From Actinomadura atramentaria DSM 43919 (lineage in GTDB: Bacteria; Actinomycetota; Actinomycetes; Streptosporangiales; Streptosporangiaceae): DNA of 64,000 nt. Positions 38,489 to 47,914 of the stretch are shown here, one piece after another (the first letter of the stretch is position 1; every line of letters begins with the position of its first letter). The DNA is taken from assembly GCF_000381885.1 (NCBI RefSeq), contig NZ_KB907227.1, positions 53,482 to 117,481 of the forward strand, read 5' to 3'. Position numbers and translations under genes: made by a program. Under the pieces are notes generated by a model, which was given only the letters and a program-made list of their open reading frames with translations, had not been told where the DNA came from and ran no database searches.

Positions 38489-41125
38489 TCAACCCGTGTT
38501 CTGCAACCCCGCCGCCACCCCGTTGACGGACAGCAGCAGCAGTTCCTCCAGCCGGGCGCGCTCCGCCTCGTCCGACACCCCGGCCCGCAGTGAGGCGAGC
38601 GCGCGCAACTGCAGGTGCGACAGCGCGTCCACGTACGGGTTCCGCAGCGACACCGCGCGCGACAGGACGCGCCGGTTCTCCAGCAGCCGCTCGTGGCCCG
38701 TCACCGCCAGCACCAGCCGGTGCGTGCGGTCGTACTCGGCCAGCACCGTCTCGGTCAGCTCGGGACGCCCGCCCAGTTCCAGGTACCGGGCCGCGATGTC
38801 CCGGTCGGACTTGGCGAGGCTCATCTCGGCGTTGTCCAGCAGCGTCCCGAACAGCGGCCACGACGCGTACGCCTCGTGCAGTCCCGCCAGGTCCGCGCCG
38901 TCGTCGGAGACGGCCGCGAGCCCGCTGCCCAGCCCGTACCAGCCGGGCAGGTTCACGCGCGTCTGCGTCCACGCGAACACCCACGGGATCGCCCGCAGGT
39001 CCTCCAGCCCCTGCGCGGCCTTGCGCCGCGACGGCCGCGACCCGATCCGCAGCTCCGCGATCTCCTCCAGCGGGCTGACCCGCGCGAACCACGCGGCGAA
39101 CCCGTCGGTCTCGATCAGCGACCGGAACGCCGCCCGCGCCGCGTCGCTGATCTTGTCGGCCAGCGGCCGGAACCGGGCCGCCGCCGCGCGGGCGCGGTCC
39201 TGGACGTCGTCGGTGGACGCCAGCAGCACCGCGTTGGTGACCTGCTCGACGTGCCGCCGCGCGATCTCCGGGTTCCCGTACCGCGCGAAGATCACCTCGC
39301 CCTGCTCGGTGACCTTGAACCGCCCCGCGACCGACCCCGGCGCCTGCGCCAGGATCGCCCGGTTCGCCGGGCCGCCGCCCCGGCCGAGCGAGCCGCCGCG
39401 CCCGTGGAACATCGTCAGCGTCACGTCGTTGCGCGCCGCCCACTCCGTCAGCGCCTCCTGCGTGTCGTACAGGCGCAGCGTCGCGCTGGTCGGGCCGAGC
39501 TGCTTGGCCGAGTCGGAGTAACCGAGCATGATCTCCATGCGGCGGCCCGTCGCGGCGAGGCGGCGGCGCACCGCCTCGATCTCCAGCATCCCGTCCAGGA
39601 CGGACGGGGCGCGCTCCAGGTCCTCCCCCGTCTCGAACAGCGGGATCACGTCCAGGACGGGCGCGTGCTCGCCCAGCGACGCCGCCAGCTCGTGGACGTT
39701 CGCGATGTCCTCCGCCGACCGCGTGAACGACACGACGTACCGGGAGCAGGCCGTCACCCCGAACCGCCGCTGGATCCAGGCGACGACCCGCATCGTCTCC
39801 AGGATCTCCTCGGTCATCGCGTCGCGCTCGCCGCCCGCCCGGACCTGCGCGAGCGCCTTCTCGTGCAGCTCGGAGTGCTGCCGGATCTCCAGCTCCGCGA
39901 GATGGAACCCGAACGTCTCGACCTGCCAGATCAGGCCCTGCACGCGCCCGTACGCCTGCCGGGGCGCGCCCGCCGCCGCCAGCGACTCCTGGACGGTCCG
40001 CAGGTCGGCGAGCAGGTCGCCGGGCCGGTCGTAGCCGAGGTCGGCGTCGCGCTCGCGGGTCGCGGCGACGCGCTCGGCCGCGAACATCAGGAGCTGCCGG
40101 TGCGGCTCCCCCGGCGACCGCCGCTCGATCGCCGCCAGCCGCTCCGGATGCGCGGTCCGCGCCGCCGCGAGCGCGTTGCACAGCGCCTCCGACGGCGGCG
40201 TCGTGGACTCGTGCGCCGTCATCTCCCGGCCGATGCGCGCGCACGCGTTCTCCAGCGCGCGCAGCACGTGCTCGGACTGGATCGTCACCGCGTCCCGCGT
40301 GACGCGCGCCGTGACGAACGGGTTCCCGTCGCGGTCGCCGCCGATCCAGCTCCCGAACCGCAGGTAGGCGGGCGCGCGCGGCGGCTCCGCGCCGGTCCCG
40401 GACGGGTTCAGCGCCGCGTCCAGCGCCCGGTAGATCCGCGGCACCACCCGGAAGATCGTCTCGTCGAACGCGGCCATCGCCGTGCGGACCTCGTCGAGCG
40501 GGTCCATCTGGGCGTGGCGGCGCAGCGCCGTCCGCCACAGCAGGTCGATCTCCTCGCGCAGCCGCCGCCCGATCTCGGCGCGCGCCCCCGCACCCGGCGC
40601 GGACTCGGGCGCGGCGTCCCACGCCGACAGCAGGTCGCTGACCCGCTGGATCGCGGTGACGACCGCGCGGCGGCGCGCCTCGGTCGGGTGCGCGGTGAAG
40701 ACGGGCCGGACCTCCAGCCCGGCGACCGCCTCGGCGAGCCGCCCGTCGCCGTCCGCGCCGATCTGCTCCACGGCCGCCGCCACCGACGACGGCACGCTCT
40801 CCCCGGTGTCGCGTTCCCGCAGCGTGCGGACGCGGTGGTGCTCCTCGGCGAGGTTCGTCAGATGGAAGTACACGGTGAACGCGCGCGCGACCTGTTCGGC
40901 GCGTTCCAACGTCCAGCCCTCGACGAGCGCCGTCACCTCCGCGACGGGCACCTCGCCGCGCCGCGCCGCGATGACCGCGTGCCGCAGCCGCTCCACGTCG
41001 TCGAGAAGGCCCTGCCCGCCGTACTCGACGAGGCTGTCGCCCAGCATCGCGCCGAGCAGGCGCACGTCCCGCCGCAGCGGGTCGGGCAGGTCGTGCCGGA
41101 GGATGTCCCGCGTCTTGGTAGCCAC
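38489..41125 (-). CDS. ppc: Phosphoenolpyruvate carboxylase
   Basis: 878 aa. Catalytic His segment VFTAHPTEARRRAV, the phosphate-binding HGRGGSLGRGGGPANRAIL, LGYSDSAKQLGPTSA and the invariant C-terminal QNTG are all present. Reaction: PEP + bicarbonate to oxaloacetate, the anaplerotic feed of the TCA cycle. Length and motifs match bacterial PEPC; the allosteric site was not examined in detail. It is divergent from the acyl-CoA carboxylase beta gene with 107 bp between, so the two carboxylases share a regulatory region. Confidence 0.97.
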   Translation of the reverse strand: MATKTRDILRHDLPDPLRRDVRLLGAMLGDSLVEYGGQGLLDDVERLRHAVIAARRGEVPVAEVTALVEGWTLERAEQVARAFTVYFHLTNLAEEHHRVRTLRERDTGESVPSSVAAAVEQIGADGDGRLAEAVAGLEVRPVFTAHPTEARRRAVVTAIQRVSDLLSAWDAAPESAPGAGARAEIGRRLREEIDLLWRTALRRHAQMDPLDEVRTAMAAFDETIFRVVPRIYRALDAALNPSGTGAEPPRAPAYLRFGSWIGGDRDGNPFVTARVTRDAVTIQSEHVLRALENACARIGREMTAHESTTPPSEALCNALAAARTAHPERLAAIERRSPGEPHRQLLMFAAERVAATRERDADLGYDRPGDLLADLRTVQESLAAAGAPRQAYGRVQGLIWQVETFGFHLAELEIRQHSELHEKALAQVRAGGERDAMTEEILETMRVVAWIQRRFGVTACSRYVVSFTRSAEDIANVHELAASLGEHAPVLDVIPLFETGEDLERAPSVLDGMLEIEAVRRRLAATGRRMEIMLGYSDSAKQLGPTSATLRLYDTQEALTEWAARNDVTLTMFHGRGGSLGRGGGPANRAILAQAPGSVAGRFKVTEQGEVIFARYGNPEIARRHVEQVTNAVLLASTDDVQDRARAAAARFRPLADKISDAARAAFRSLIETDGFAAWFARVSPLEEIAELRIGSRPSRRKAAQGLEDLRAIPWVFAWTQTRVNLPGWYGLGSGLAAVSDDGADLAGLHEAYASWPLFGTLLDNAEMSLAKSDRDIAARYLELGGRPELTETVLAEYDRTHRLVLAVTGHERLLENRRVLSRAVSLRNPYVDALSHLQLRALASLRAGVSDEAERARLEELLLLSVNGVAAGLQNTG

Positions 41126-41232
41126 GGCCTCAGCGTAATCAGCCGCGGGACGGGGGCGGCAAGGCGGGCGGGGGCTGTGGAAAACCGCCCCGCGCGCCGC
41201 GCCGCCATCAGCGAGTGGTTACCCTGACCGGC

Positions 41233-42831
41233 ATGGCGATGGAAGCTCCTGAACCCGTGGTGTCCTCGGACATCGACATCCACACGACCGCGGGCAAGAT
41301 CGCGGACCTGGAACGCCGCCGGCACGAGGCCGTCCACGCCGCGTCCGCCGCGGCGGTCGAAAAGCAGCACGCCAAGGGCAAGATGACCGCGCGCGAGCGC
41401 ATCGACGCCCTGCTGGACGAGGGCTCGTTCACCGAGTTCGACGAGCTGGCCCGGCACCGCTCCACCATGTTCGGGCTGGAGAAGAAGCGGCCCTACAGCG
41501 ACGGCGTGGTCATCGGCCACGGCACCGTGGACGGCCGCCCGGTGTGCGTGTTCTCCCAGGACGTCATGGCGTTCGGCGGGTCGCTCGGCGAGGTCTACGG
41601 CGAGAAGATCGTCAAGATGCTCGACATGGCGCTCAAGACGGGCTGCCCGGTCGTCGGGATCAACGAGGGCGGCGGCGCGCGCATCCAGGAGGGCGTGGTC
41701 GCGCTCGGGCTCTACGCGGAGATCTTCAAGCGGAACGTCCACGCGTCCGGTGTGATCCCCCAGATCTCCCTGATCATGGGCGCCGCGGCGGGCGGGCACG
41801 TGTACTCCCCCGCGCTCACCGACTTCATCGTCATGGTGGACCAGACGTCCCACATGTTCATCACCGGGCCGGACGTCATCAAGACCGTCACCGGTGAGAC
41901 GGTCACGATGGAGGAGCTGGGCGGCGCGCACGCGCACAACACCCGCTCCGGCGTCGCGCACTACCAGGGCGCAGGCGAGCAGGACGCCATCGACTACGTC
42001 AAGGCGCTGCTGTCGTACCTGCCGTCCAACAACCTCGCCGAGCCGCCCGCGTTCGACGCCCCGGCCGACCCGGCGGAGCTGCGCGAGGAGCTGGACGCGC
42101 TCATCCCGGACTCGCCGAACCAGCCGTACGACATGCACACCGTCATCGAGAACGTCGTGGACGACGGCGAGTTCCTGGAAGTCCAGGAGCTGTTCGCCCC
42201 CAACGTCATCGTCGGGTTCGGACGCGTCGAAGGCCGCTCGGTCGGCGTCGTCGCCAACCAGCCGATGCAGTTCGCCGGGACGCTCGACATCCACGCCTCC
42301 GAGAAGGCCGCCCGGTTCATCCGCACCTGCGACGCCTTCAACATCCCCGTGCTGACGTTCGTGGACGTCCCCGGCTTCCTCCCCGGCACCGACCAGGAGT
42401 GGAACGGCATCATCCGGCACGGCGCGAAACTGCTGTACGCGTACGCGGAGGCGACCGTCCCGCTCGTCACCGTCATCACCCGCAAGGCGTACGGCGGCGC
42501 GTACGACGTCATGGGCTCCAAGCACCTCGGCGCGGACGTCAACCTCGCCTGGCCCACCGCGCAGATCGCCGTCATGGGCGCGCAGGGCGCGGTGAACATC
42601 CTGTACCGGCGCGAACTCGCCGCCGCCGACGACCCGGACGCGCTGCGCGCCGAACTCGTCACCGAGTACGAGGACACCCTCGCCAACCCCTACATCGCCG
42701 CCGACCGCGGCTACGTGGACGCGGTGATCAAGCCGTCCGAGACGCGCGGGCACGTGGTCAAGGCGCTGCGGGCGCTCCGCGAGAAGCGCGCCACGCTCCC
42801 GCCGAAGAAGCACGGCAACATCCCGCTGTGA
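41233..42831 (+). CDS. pccB: Acyl-CoA (propionyl-CoA) carboxylase beta subunit
   Basis: 532 aa from ATG 41233 (ATG 41239 or GTG 41215 also possible). Carboxyltransferase fold with two crotonase-like halves: DIHTTAGKIADLERRRHEA, VVGINEGGGARIQEGV (oxyanion hole), and KAYGGAYDVMGSKHLGADV, NLAWPTAQIAVMGAQGAVN. The Asp in GGAYDVM corresponds, as I recall it, to the residue favouring propionyl-CoA in PccB; this is inference. It transfers CO2 from carboxybiotin to the acyl-CoA. The epsilon subunit follows at 43002, and a biotin carboxylase starts at 63696. Confidence 0.92.
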   Translation: MAMEAPEPVVSSDIDIHTTAGKIADLERRRHEAVHAASAAAVEKQHAKGKMTARERIDALLDEGSFTEFDELARHRSTMFGLEKKRPYSDGVVIGHGTVDGRPVCVFSQDVMAFGGSLGEVYGEKIVKMLDMALKTGCPVVGINEGGGARIQEGVVALGLYAEIFKRNVHASGVIPQISLIMGAAAGGHVYSPALTDFIVMVDQTSHMFITGPDVIKTVTGETVTMEELGGAHAHNTRSGVAHYQGAGEQDAIDYVKALLSYLPSNNLAEPPAFDAPADPAELREELDALIPDSPNQPYDMHTVIENVVDDGEFLEVQELFAPNVIVGFGRVEGRSVGVVANQPMQFAGTLDIHASEKAARFIRTCDAFNIPVLTFVDVPGFLPGTDQEWNGIIRHGAKLLYAYAEATVPLVTVITRKAYGGAYDVMGSKHLGADVNLAWPTAQIAVMGAQGAVNILYRRELAAADDPDALRAELVTEYEDTLANPYIAADRGYVDAVIKPSETRGHVVKALRALREKRATLPPKKHGNIPL

Positions 42832-42850
42832 TCTTGTCCTTCCGGGCTGC

Positions 42851-42955
42851 GCCCTCGCCTGGCGGCTCGGGCTTGTCGCGCATCGCTTCGCGGTCTTCGA
42901 GCCGGGACCTGGCTTCGGCTCGTCCCGGCCCTCAGGTCACGCGGTCGCGTTGTGG
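42851..42955. repeat. Dispersed intergenic repeat, copy B
   Basis: About 105 bp beginning 20 nt after the pccB stop. The first 22 bases are identical to 16141-16162, then come the shared GCATCGCTTCGCG (42880) and a TCGCGTTGTGG end. The insert has its own palindromic part (GAGCCGGGACC... with GGCTCGTCCCGG). It separates pccB from its epsilon subunit by 170 bp. Confidence 0.6.
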
Positions 42956-43001
42956 GGACGGCGGTCTCGGGAGGGACGATCCGTCGCCGAAGGAGGACTT
43001 C

Positions 43002-43229
43002 ATGAGTGAGGCCGAGCCGTTCCTTCAGGTCGTCCGGGGCGACCCGACGGCCGAAGAGGTCGCGGCGCTCGTCGCGGTGCTGACGGCGCGCGCGCAGGCC
43101 GCCGCGGCCGCGCGCGGCGCCGCGCCCGAGCCCGTCTCGCGCTGGGCCGACCGCGCGCGCCTCGTGCGCGGCGGCGCGCCCGCGCGGCCGGGCCCCGGCG
43201 CGTGGCGGGACGCGGCGCGGCACCGCTGA
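43002..43229 (+). CDS. accE: Acyl-CoA carboxylase epsilon subunit
   Basis: 75 aa from ATG 43002 with a near-perfect AAGGAGGA ribosome site. The N-terminus (FLQVVRGDPTAEEVAALVAVL), an Ala-rich helix and a terminal SRWADRARLVR with Pro/Gly tail are the signature of actinobacterial AccE/PccE proteins, which stabilise the alpha-beta carboxylase complex. The position right after the beta subunit supports this. Composition is strongly Ala/Arg, as usual for the family. Confidence 0.88.
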   Translation: MSEAEPFLQVVRGDPTAEEVAALVAVLTARAQAAAAARGAAPEPVSRWADRARLVRGGAPARPGPGAWRDAARHR

Positions 43230-43437
43230 CCGGCTGCTGACCGGCGCAGACTCGGCGGGACGACACGCCGGGGCGGCGACACGGCGTCACATGTTCGGTC
43301 ACGGTGGGCGGTCCCGCGATTTCTCCTGGTGATTCGCGGCGGACGGGTGTGGACGGCCGCCGACGGGACATGCTGATGGCACACGCAACCGTGGATCGCG
43401 CCCTGTTGAGGGCCTTGCACGAATAAGGTGAAAGGCC

Positions 43438-44499
43438 ATGGCCACCTCGGAGTTCGTCCCACAGCCCGCGCGCTTCGCGATTTTCGTCGACGCGGGATAC
43501 CTCTACGCGGCCTCCGGGGCGCTGCTGCTCGGCTGCGGTTCCAGGCGCGAGTACCGTGTCGCCGCGGAGAAGCTGATCAAGGCGCTGACGGGGCACGCGG
43601 ACGACCAGTTGCTGGGCGAGCTGCTGCGCGTGTACTGGTTCGACGCCGCGCCCAAGCGGCAGCCGACCGTCGACCAGCGCGTCATCGCGAACCTGCCGCT
43701 GGTGAAGCTGCGCCTGGGCAACCTGAACGCGCAGGGCCAGCAGAAGGGCGTCGACGCGCAGCTCCGCGCGGACCTGGAGGCCCTGGCCCGGCACCGGGCG
43801 ATCACCGACGCGGTGCTGCTCGCGGGCGACGAGGACATGCTGCCCGCCGTCGAGGCCGCGCAACGCTACGGGGTGCGCGTCCACCTGTGGGGCGTGGAGC
43901 CGACGCACGGCTCCAACCAGGCGGAATGGCTCGTGTGGGAGTCCGACACCGTCGAGGTGCTGCCCGCCGACTTCCTGCGCCCGTACTTCACCAAGGCCAA
44001 GGCGCTGCCGGTGCCCGCGCCGACCGCCGTTCGCGAGGTCGCGGGCAAGACGGTCACGGTGCCGTCGCCCGCCGAGGTGTTCGCGGGGCGGGTTCCGGCG
44101 GTGCGGCCGGTGCCGACGCCGAACGTGTCGCCCGCCGTGGTGCCGAACAACGTCCCGAACACCGTGCGCGGGCCGTCTCCCGCGACGGTCGCGGCGTCGC
44201 TGAGCGCGGCGGGCGCGGCGCTCGCCGAGACCAAGCTCGGTCCCGAGCGCGACCACATGCGCGAGATCGGCGAGCACGTCGCCCAGAAGTGGATCTTCGA
44301 GCGGGGCCGCGACAACATCCGCGACCTGCTGCCCGGCCCGATCCTGCCGCCGGTCATCGACAAGGAGCTGCTGATCGAGGCCGAGAAGGAGCTCGGCTCG
44401 TCGCTGCGGCCCTACCAGGAGGCGCGCACCTGGCTGCGCGACGGCTTCTGGGAGCGCGTGTACCGCGAGTTCGGCATCGGGTACGGCACGTCCGACTGA
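43438..44499 (+). CDS. NYN-domain (PIN-like) RNase family protein
   Basis: 353 aa with GGTGAAAGG before the ATG. The N-terminal ~170 residues form a NYN domain: FAIFVDAGYLYAASG (first Asp), VDAQLRADLEALA, and DAVLLAGDEDMLPAV (acidic pair), the metal-binding residues of PIN/FLAP-like nucleases. A Pro/Val linker (about 190-250) leads to a helical C-terminal domain (EHVAQKWIFERGRDNIRDLL, YQEARTWLRDGFWERVY). RNA processing or decay is the family role; the target is unknown. It converges on the LysM-BTAD gene with 12 bp between stops. Confidence 0.85.
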   Translation: MATSEFVPQPARFAIFVDAGYLYAASGALLLGCGSRREYRVAAEKLIKALTGHADDQLLGELLRVYWFDAAPKRQPTVDQRVIANLPLVKLRLGNLNAQGQQKGVDAQLRADLEALARHRAITDAVLLAGDEDMLPAVEAAQRYGVRVHLWGVEPTHGSNQAEWLVWESDTVEVLPADFLRPYFTKAKALPVPAPTAVREVAGKTVTVPSPAEVFAGRVPAVRPVPTPNVSPAVVPNNVPNTVRGPSPATVAASLSAAGAALAETKLGPERDHMREIGEHVAQKWIFERGRDNIRDLLPGPILPPVIDKELLIEAEKELGSSLRPYQEARTWLRDGFWERVYREFGIGYGTSD

Positions 44500-44511
44500 C
44501 CGCGCCGCCCG

Positions 44512-47500
44512 TCAGCGGACGGGGACGCGACCCCATTCGGGGACCAGTTCCTCCACCAGCGCGTCGGTCTCCGGCTGGAGGCCGTCGTACATCGGGTCGC
44601 GGCCGAGGCGGTCGCGCAGCTCGTCCACGACCGCCCTGACCTGGGCGTCGTCCCCGAGAGCGTGGACGGCGCGCAGCAGGTCGCGCCACAGGCCCTCCTC
44701 CTCGGGGGCCAGCCGCAGGCCCGCGCGGGCGGCCCCGGCGGCGGCGCGCGGGTCGTTCTCGTCCAGCCGCAGCAGGACGAGCCGGTGCGCGACGTCCACG
44801 ACGCGCGCCGTCGCCTCGTACTCGACGTCGCTCGCGGCGAGCCAGCCGTACCGGCCGCGCGGCCGGTCCGCCAGGAGCGGGCCGCGCACCAGGTCCAGCG
44901 CGTACGACATGTACGCGGTCTCCGACGACGGCTCCGCCGCCGACCGCCACAGCAGCCAGCGGAACACCGCCCAGTCGACCCGGACCTCCGAGCCGAGCCG
45001 GACGCGGCCCCGGTCGTCGTAGTACAGGTTGGGGCGGCCGCGCGCGTCGCGGCCGAGCCAGTCCGAGACACGGGCGATCGTCGCGTCCCGGACGCCCGCG
45101 GTGACGCCGCGCGGCCAGATCGCGCCGCCCAGCACCGTCGGGTGGACGCCCTCGGGGTGCAGCGCGAGGTAGACCAGCGCCTCGGTGCAGAGTTCGCGGC
45201 GGGTCTCGTCCAGGGGGCCGGGCGCGTCGACCTCGACGGGGCCGAGGAGCCGGATGTCCACCGCGGACTGGTCGCCGTCCGGCGGCTCCGCGCCCGCGGA
45301 CGGCTCGGGCAGCGCGACCGACTCGGCCCGGTCCGCGGTGTCGAACAGCTCGAAGACGCCGCGGTACTGCTCTTCGGGGACGAGCTGCGCGTCGACCTCG
45401 AAGCCGAGGACACCCGCCTGGAGCCGCTCGGACTCGTCCAGGTCCCACGTCCACGTCGCGCCCTGAACGTCGCCGGGGACGAGGTAGCCCGCCGCCATGC
45501 GGGTGCCGGTGCGGGCGAGCGCGACGAGGCGGTCGGCCTCGGCCTCGTCCGGCTCGTCCGCCATGATCAGGTAGTGCGGCATCCACGCCTCGCCGAACAC
45601 GCCGCGCGACCGGCCCGTCAGGACCGAGTCCACGCCGGACGCGGCGAGCGCCTGGCGCACCTCCTCGCTGCGGCCCTCCAGCTCCGGCAGCGCGTCGGCG
45701 AGGTTCGGGACGGAGCGGATGCGGTCGGGCGCGATCCGGCCCAGGCCCTCGCCGAGTTCCTGGCCGAACCCGACGAGCGTCACGCGCATGTGGTCCGACC
45801 AGCGGTTCGTCGCCAGTTCCAGGGCGAGGGCGGCGAGCACGGCGCGGCGGTCGCCGTCGGGGCCGCGCAGCGCGACGAGGCCGTGCGCGGCCTCCAGGTC
45901 GACCAGGATGCGGCCGGTGTCGTTCGTCCCGATCGAGACCAGGCCCGGGTAGGGGGCCAGGACGTCGCCGAGGTCGGCGGCGTCCAGCGCGGGCAGCGCG
46001 TCCGCGCCCAGCCGCCACACCTGGCCGTCGTCGAACGCCTGCCACGGCGCGGGCGGGTTGCGGTCGGCGGGGGCGATCCACAGGTCGAGGCTGCCGGGGC
46101 CGAGGTGGACGCCGTAGACGGTCGGCAGCGGCCGCCCGCCCGCCGCCATCGACTTGGAGAGCTGGCGCAGGCCGAGGTCCAGCAGCCGGGCCGCGGACTC
46201 GTCCGCGCCGAACCGCAGCGCGTGCTCGGCGAGCGCGGCGCGGCCCTCCGGGCGGGCGATGCGGTGGCCGAACGCGCGGTCCCGCGCCTGCGCGCGCCGC
46301 CGCCGGCCGAGGACGGCGAGCAGGCCCGCCGCCAGCAGCGACGCGACCGCCAGGCCCTGCGGCCACTCCATGTGCAGCGGCAGCGGGACGGTGTGGTCGT
46401 GGTTCGCCGCGGGGCTGGACGCGGGCGTCTCGTCGGGGGCCTGCCGGCCGGGGTCCTTGACCGGCGGGGCGGCGGGGGCGTGCTCGGGCTTCTCGTGCGC
46501 GGGGGCGTGGGTCGGGGCCTGCGCGGGCGCGTGCGTCGGCGCCTCGCTCGGCGCGGGGGCCTGGGTGTGCGGCGTCTGCTCGTGCGGAGCTTGGGCGGGC
46601 GGGGCCTGCTCCTGCGGCTTCTGCGCGGGCGGGGCCTGCTCGTGCGGCGTTTGCTCGTGCGGCGTTTGCTCGTGCGGAGCCTGCGCGGGCGGCGCTTGTT
46701 CGCGGGGCGTCTGCTCGTGCGGGGTCTGCGCGGGCGGCGCTTGTTCGCGGGGCGTCTGCTCGTGCGGGGTCTGCGCGGGCGGCGTCTGCTCGTGCGGCGT
46801 CTGCTCGTGCGGCGTCTGCTCGTGGGGCGTCTGTTCGTGGGGCGTCTGCGCGGGCGGCGTCTCTTCGCGCGGCGCGGGATGCTCGACGGGATGCCCGTGC
46901 CGGAAGTAGTCGTCCAGCTCCCCGACCGGGACGACCTTCGCGTGCCGCGCGTCGTGCGGCATCTCCAGCACCCAGCCGGGCCGGATCAGGCTCGCGATCG
47001 TCAGCTTGCTGCCGTCCGGCTGGACGCGCCCGTGGTTGAGGTCGTAGATCTCCTTGTACCGGCGACCCTCGCCCAGGCACTTCTCCGCGATCTCCCACAG
47101 GCTTTCGTGGTGACGGCCCTCCGGCGGCTGCACGCGGTAGATCTTCGTCGTGCGGCCGTGCTCGTCGGGCGCGGCAGCGGCGGTGTACGGGGCGGCGTCG
47201 GGCGCGGCCCGCTCGGCGTGCTGCTCGACGGGCGCGTCCTGCACCTGCGCGACGAGCCGCACGGCCGCCGGGGCGGCGGGCGCCTGGTGCAGCCCGCGCG
47301 CCGCGAACGCGGGCACGACCGCGGTCGTCGCGGTGAACAGCAGCAGCGCCGTCACGACGAGCCGGTGGACGAGCGACTGCGTCCCGCCCGCGAGCGGCAC
47401 CCGCGCCGGGACGCCGACGCCGCGCACCCCCGCGTACACCTCGACCGCGACGCACAGCGCGAACTGCAGCCACGCCAGCCACACCAGCCCGACGAGGATC

Positions 47501-47715
47501 GGGATCAGCGCGCTCTCGCCGATCCGCTGCCCGAGGTCCCCGGCGGCGGGCAGCTCGGTGGGGACCGGGGAGCCGAACGCGGCCAGCAGCGCCCACGGCA
47601 CGCCGACCAGCAGGGCGGTCAGCGCGGCGAGCGCGCCGACGCCGGCGAGCACGTCGCCGGGGGTGCGCCGCCGCCCGGTCCGCCGGGGGTCCATCGGTGT
47701 CTGTCGTATCGCCAT
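44512..47715 (-). CDS. LysM and BTAD-domain membrane protein at the end of the Tad locus
   Basis: 1067 aa from ATG 47715. Order: three membrane segments (about 23-50, 66-95, 118-138), a LysM-like domain (about 200-255; HESLWEIAEKCLG, then LIRPGWVLEMP), a repeat tract of TPHEQ/TPREQ/APPAQ units (about 283-380), a further Pro/Ala tract, a membrane segment (GLAVASLLAAGLLAVLG), a large middle domain, and a C-terminal transcription-activator domain (DIRLLGPVEVDAPG, then BTAD helices with VVDVAHRLVLLRLDENDPR). LysM-BTAD proteins are commonly found beside actinobacterial Tad pilus genes. Role unproven; a sensor or wall-anchored regulator of pilus function is likely. Confidence 0.8.
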   Translation of the reverse strand: MAIRQTPMDPRRTGRRRTPGDVLAGVGALAALTALLVGVPWALLAAFGSPVPTELPAAGDLGQRIGESALIPILVGLVWLAWLQFALCVAVEVYAGVRGVGVPARVPLAGGTQSLVHRLVVTALLLFTATTAVVPAFAARGLHQAPAAPAAVRLVAQVQDAPVEQHAERAAPDAAPYTAAAAPDEHGRTTKIYRVQPPEGRHHESLWEIAEKCLGEGRRYKEIYDLNHGRVQPDGSKLTIASLIRPGWVLEMPHDARHAKVVPVGELDDYFRHGHPVEHPAPREETPPAQTPHEQTPHEQTPHEQTPHEQTPPAQTPHEQTPREQAPPAQTPHEQTPREQAPPAQAPHEQTPHEQTPHEQAPPAQKPQEQAPPAQAPHEQTPHTQAPAPSEAPTHAPAQAPTHAPAHEKPEHAPAAPPVKDPGRQAPDETPASSPAANHDHTVPLPLHMEWPQGLAVASLLAAGLLAVLGRRRRAQARDRAFGHRIARPEGRAALAEHALRFGADESAARLLDLGLRQLSKSMAAGGRPLPTVYGVHLGPGSLDLWIAPADRNPPAPWQAFDDGQVWRLGADALPALDAADLGDVLAPYPGLVSIGTNDTGRILVDLEAAHGLVALRGPDGDRRAVLAALALELATNRWSDHMRVTLVGFGQELGEGLGRIAPDRIRSVPNLADALPELEGRSEEVRQALAASGVDSVLTGRSRGVFGEAWMPHYLIMADEPDEAEADRLVALARTGTRMAAGYLVPGDVQGATWTWDLDESERLQAGVLGFEVDAQLVPEEQYRGVFELFDTADRAESVALPEPSAGAEPPDGDQSAVDIRLLGPVEVDAPGPLDETRRELCTEALVYLALHPEGVHPTVLGGAIWPRGVTAGVRDATIARVSDWLGRDARGRPNLYYDDRGRVRLGSEVRVDWAVFRWLLWRSAAEPSSETAYMSYALDLVRGPLLADRPRGRYGWLAASDVEYEATARVVDVAHRLVLLRLDENDPRAAAGAARAGLRLAPEEEGLWRDLLRAVHALGDDAQVRAVVDELRDRLGRDPMYDGLQPETDALVEELVPEWGRVPVR
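46600..46870 (-). repeat. Coding tandem repeats, 15-bp TPHEQ units
   Basis: Near-identical 15-bp units encoding TPHEQ, TPREQ, APPAQ and TPPAQ in the LysM-BTAD gene, grouped into longer repeats (for example the 60-bp unit at 46673-46732 recurs at 46733-46792). Such tracts vary in length by slippage. Confidence 0.75.
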
Positions 47716-47876
47716 TCGCCGCCGCGTCCCTAGCGCTCGCCGATCGCCGCCTGTGCAGAGTTCCGTGCCGAATTCCGTGCCGTTGCCGAAGTCGATGCCG
47801 ATGTGGCGGCCCGTGCCGTCTTCGTCATCGTAGACGGGGTGACCGCCCGTTCAATGCCTCTGTCGTCCGCTTCGTC

Positions 47877-47894
47877 CTTACCTGCTGCGGTAAG
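47877..47894. promoter_or_regulatory. Inverted repeat between the TadG-like and LysM genes
   Basis: CTTACC-TGCTGC-GGTAAG, 6-6-6, lies 21 nt after the end of the TadG-like gene and about 160 bp upstream of the LysM-BTAD start. It could be a weak terminator or an operator. The 199-bp gap otherwise shows no gene. Confidence 0.3.
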
Positions 47895-47914
47895 TGCGCC
47901 TCTGCTCGAGGCCG

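Noticed and set aside
46600..46870. Short regularly repeated units resembling a CRISPR array.
   Set aside because: Units are contiguous multiples of 15 bp, in frame within a gene, without spacers.
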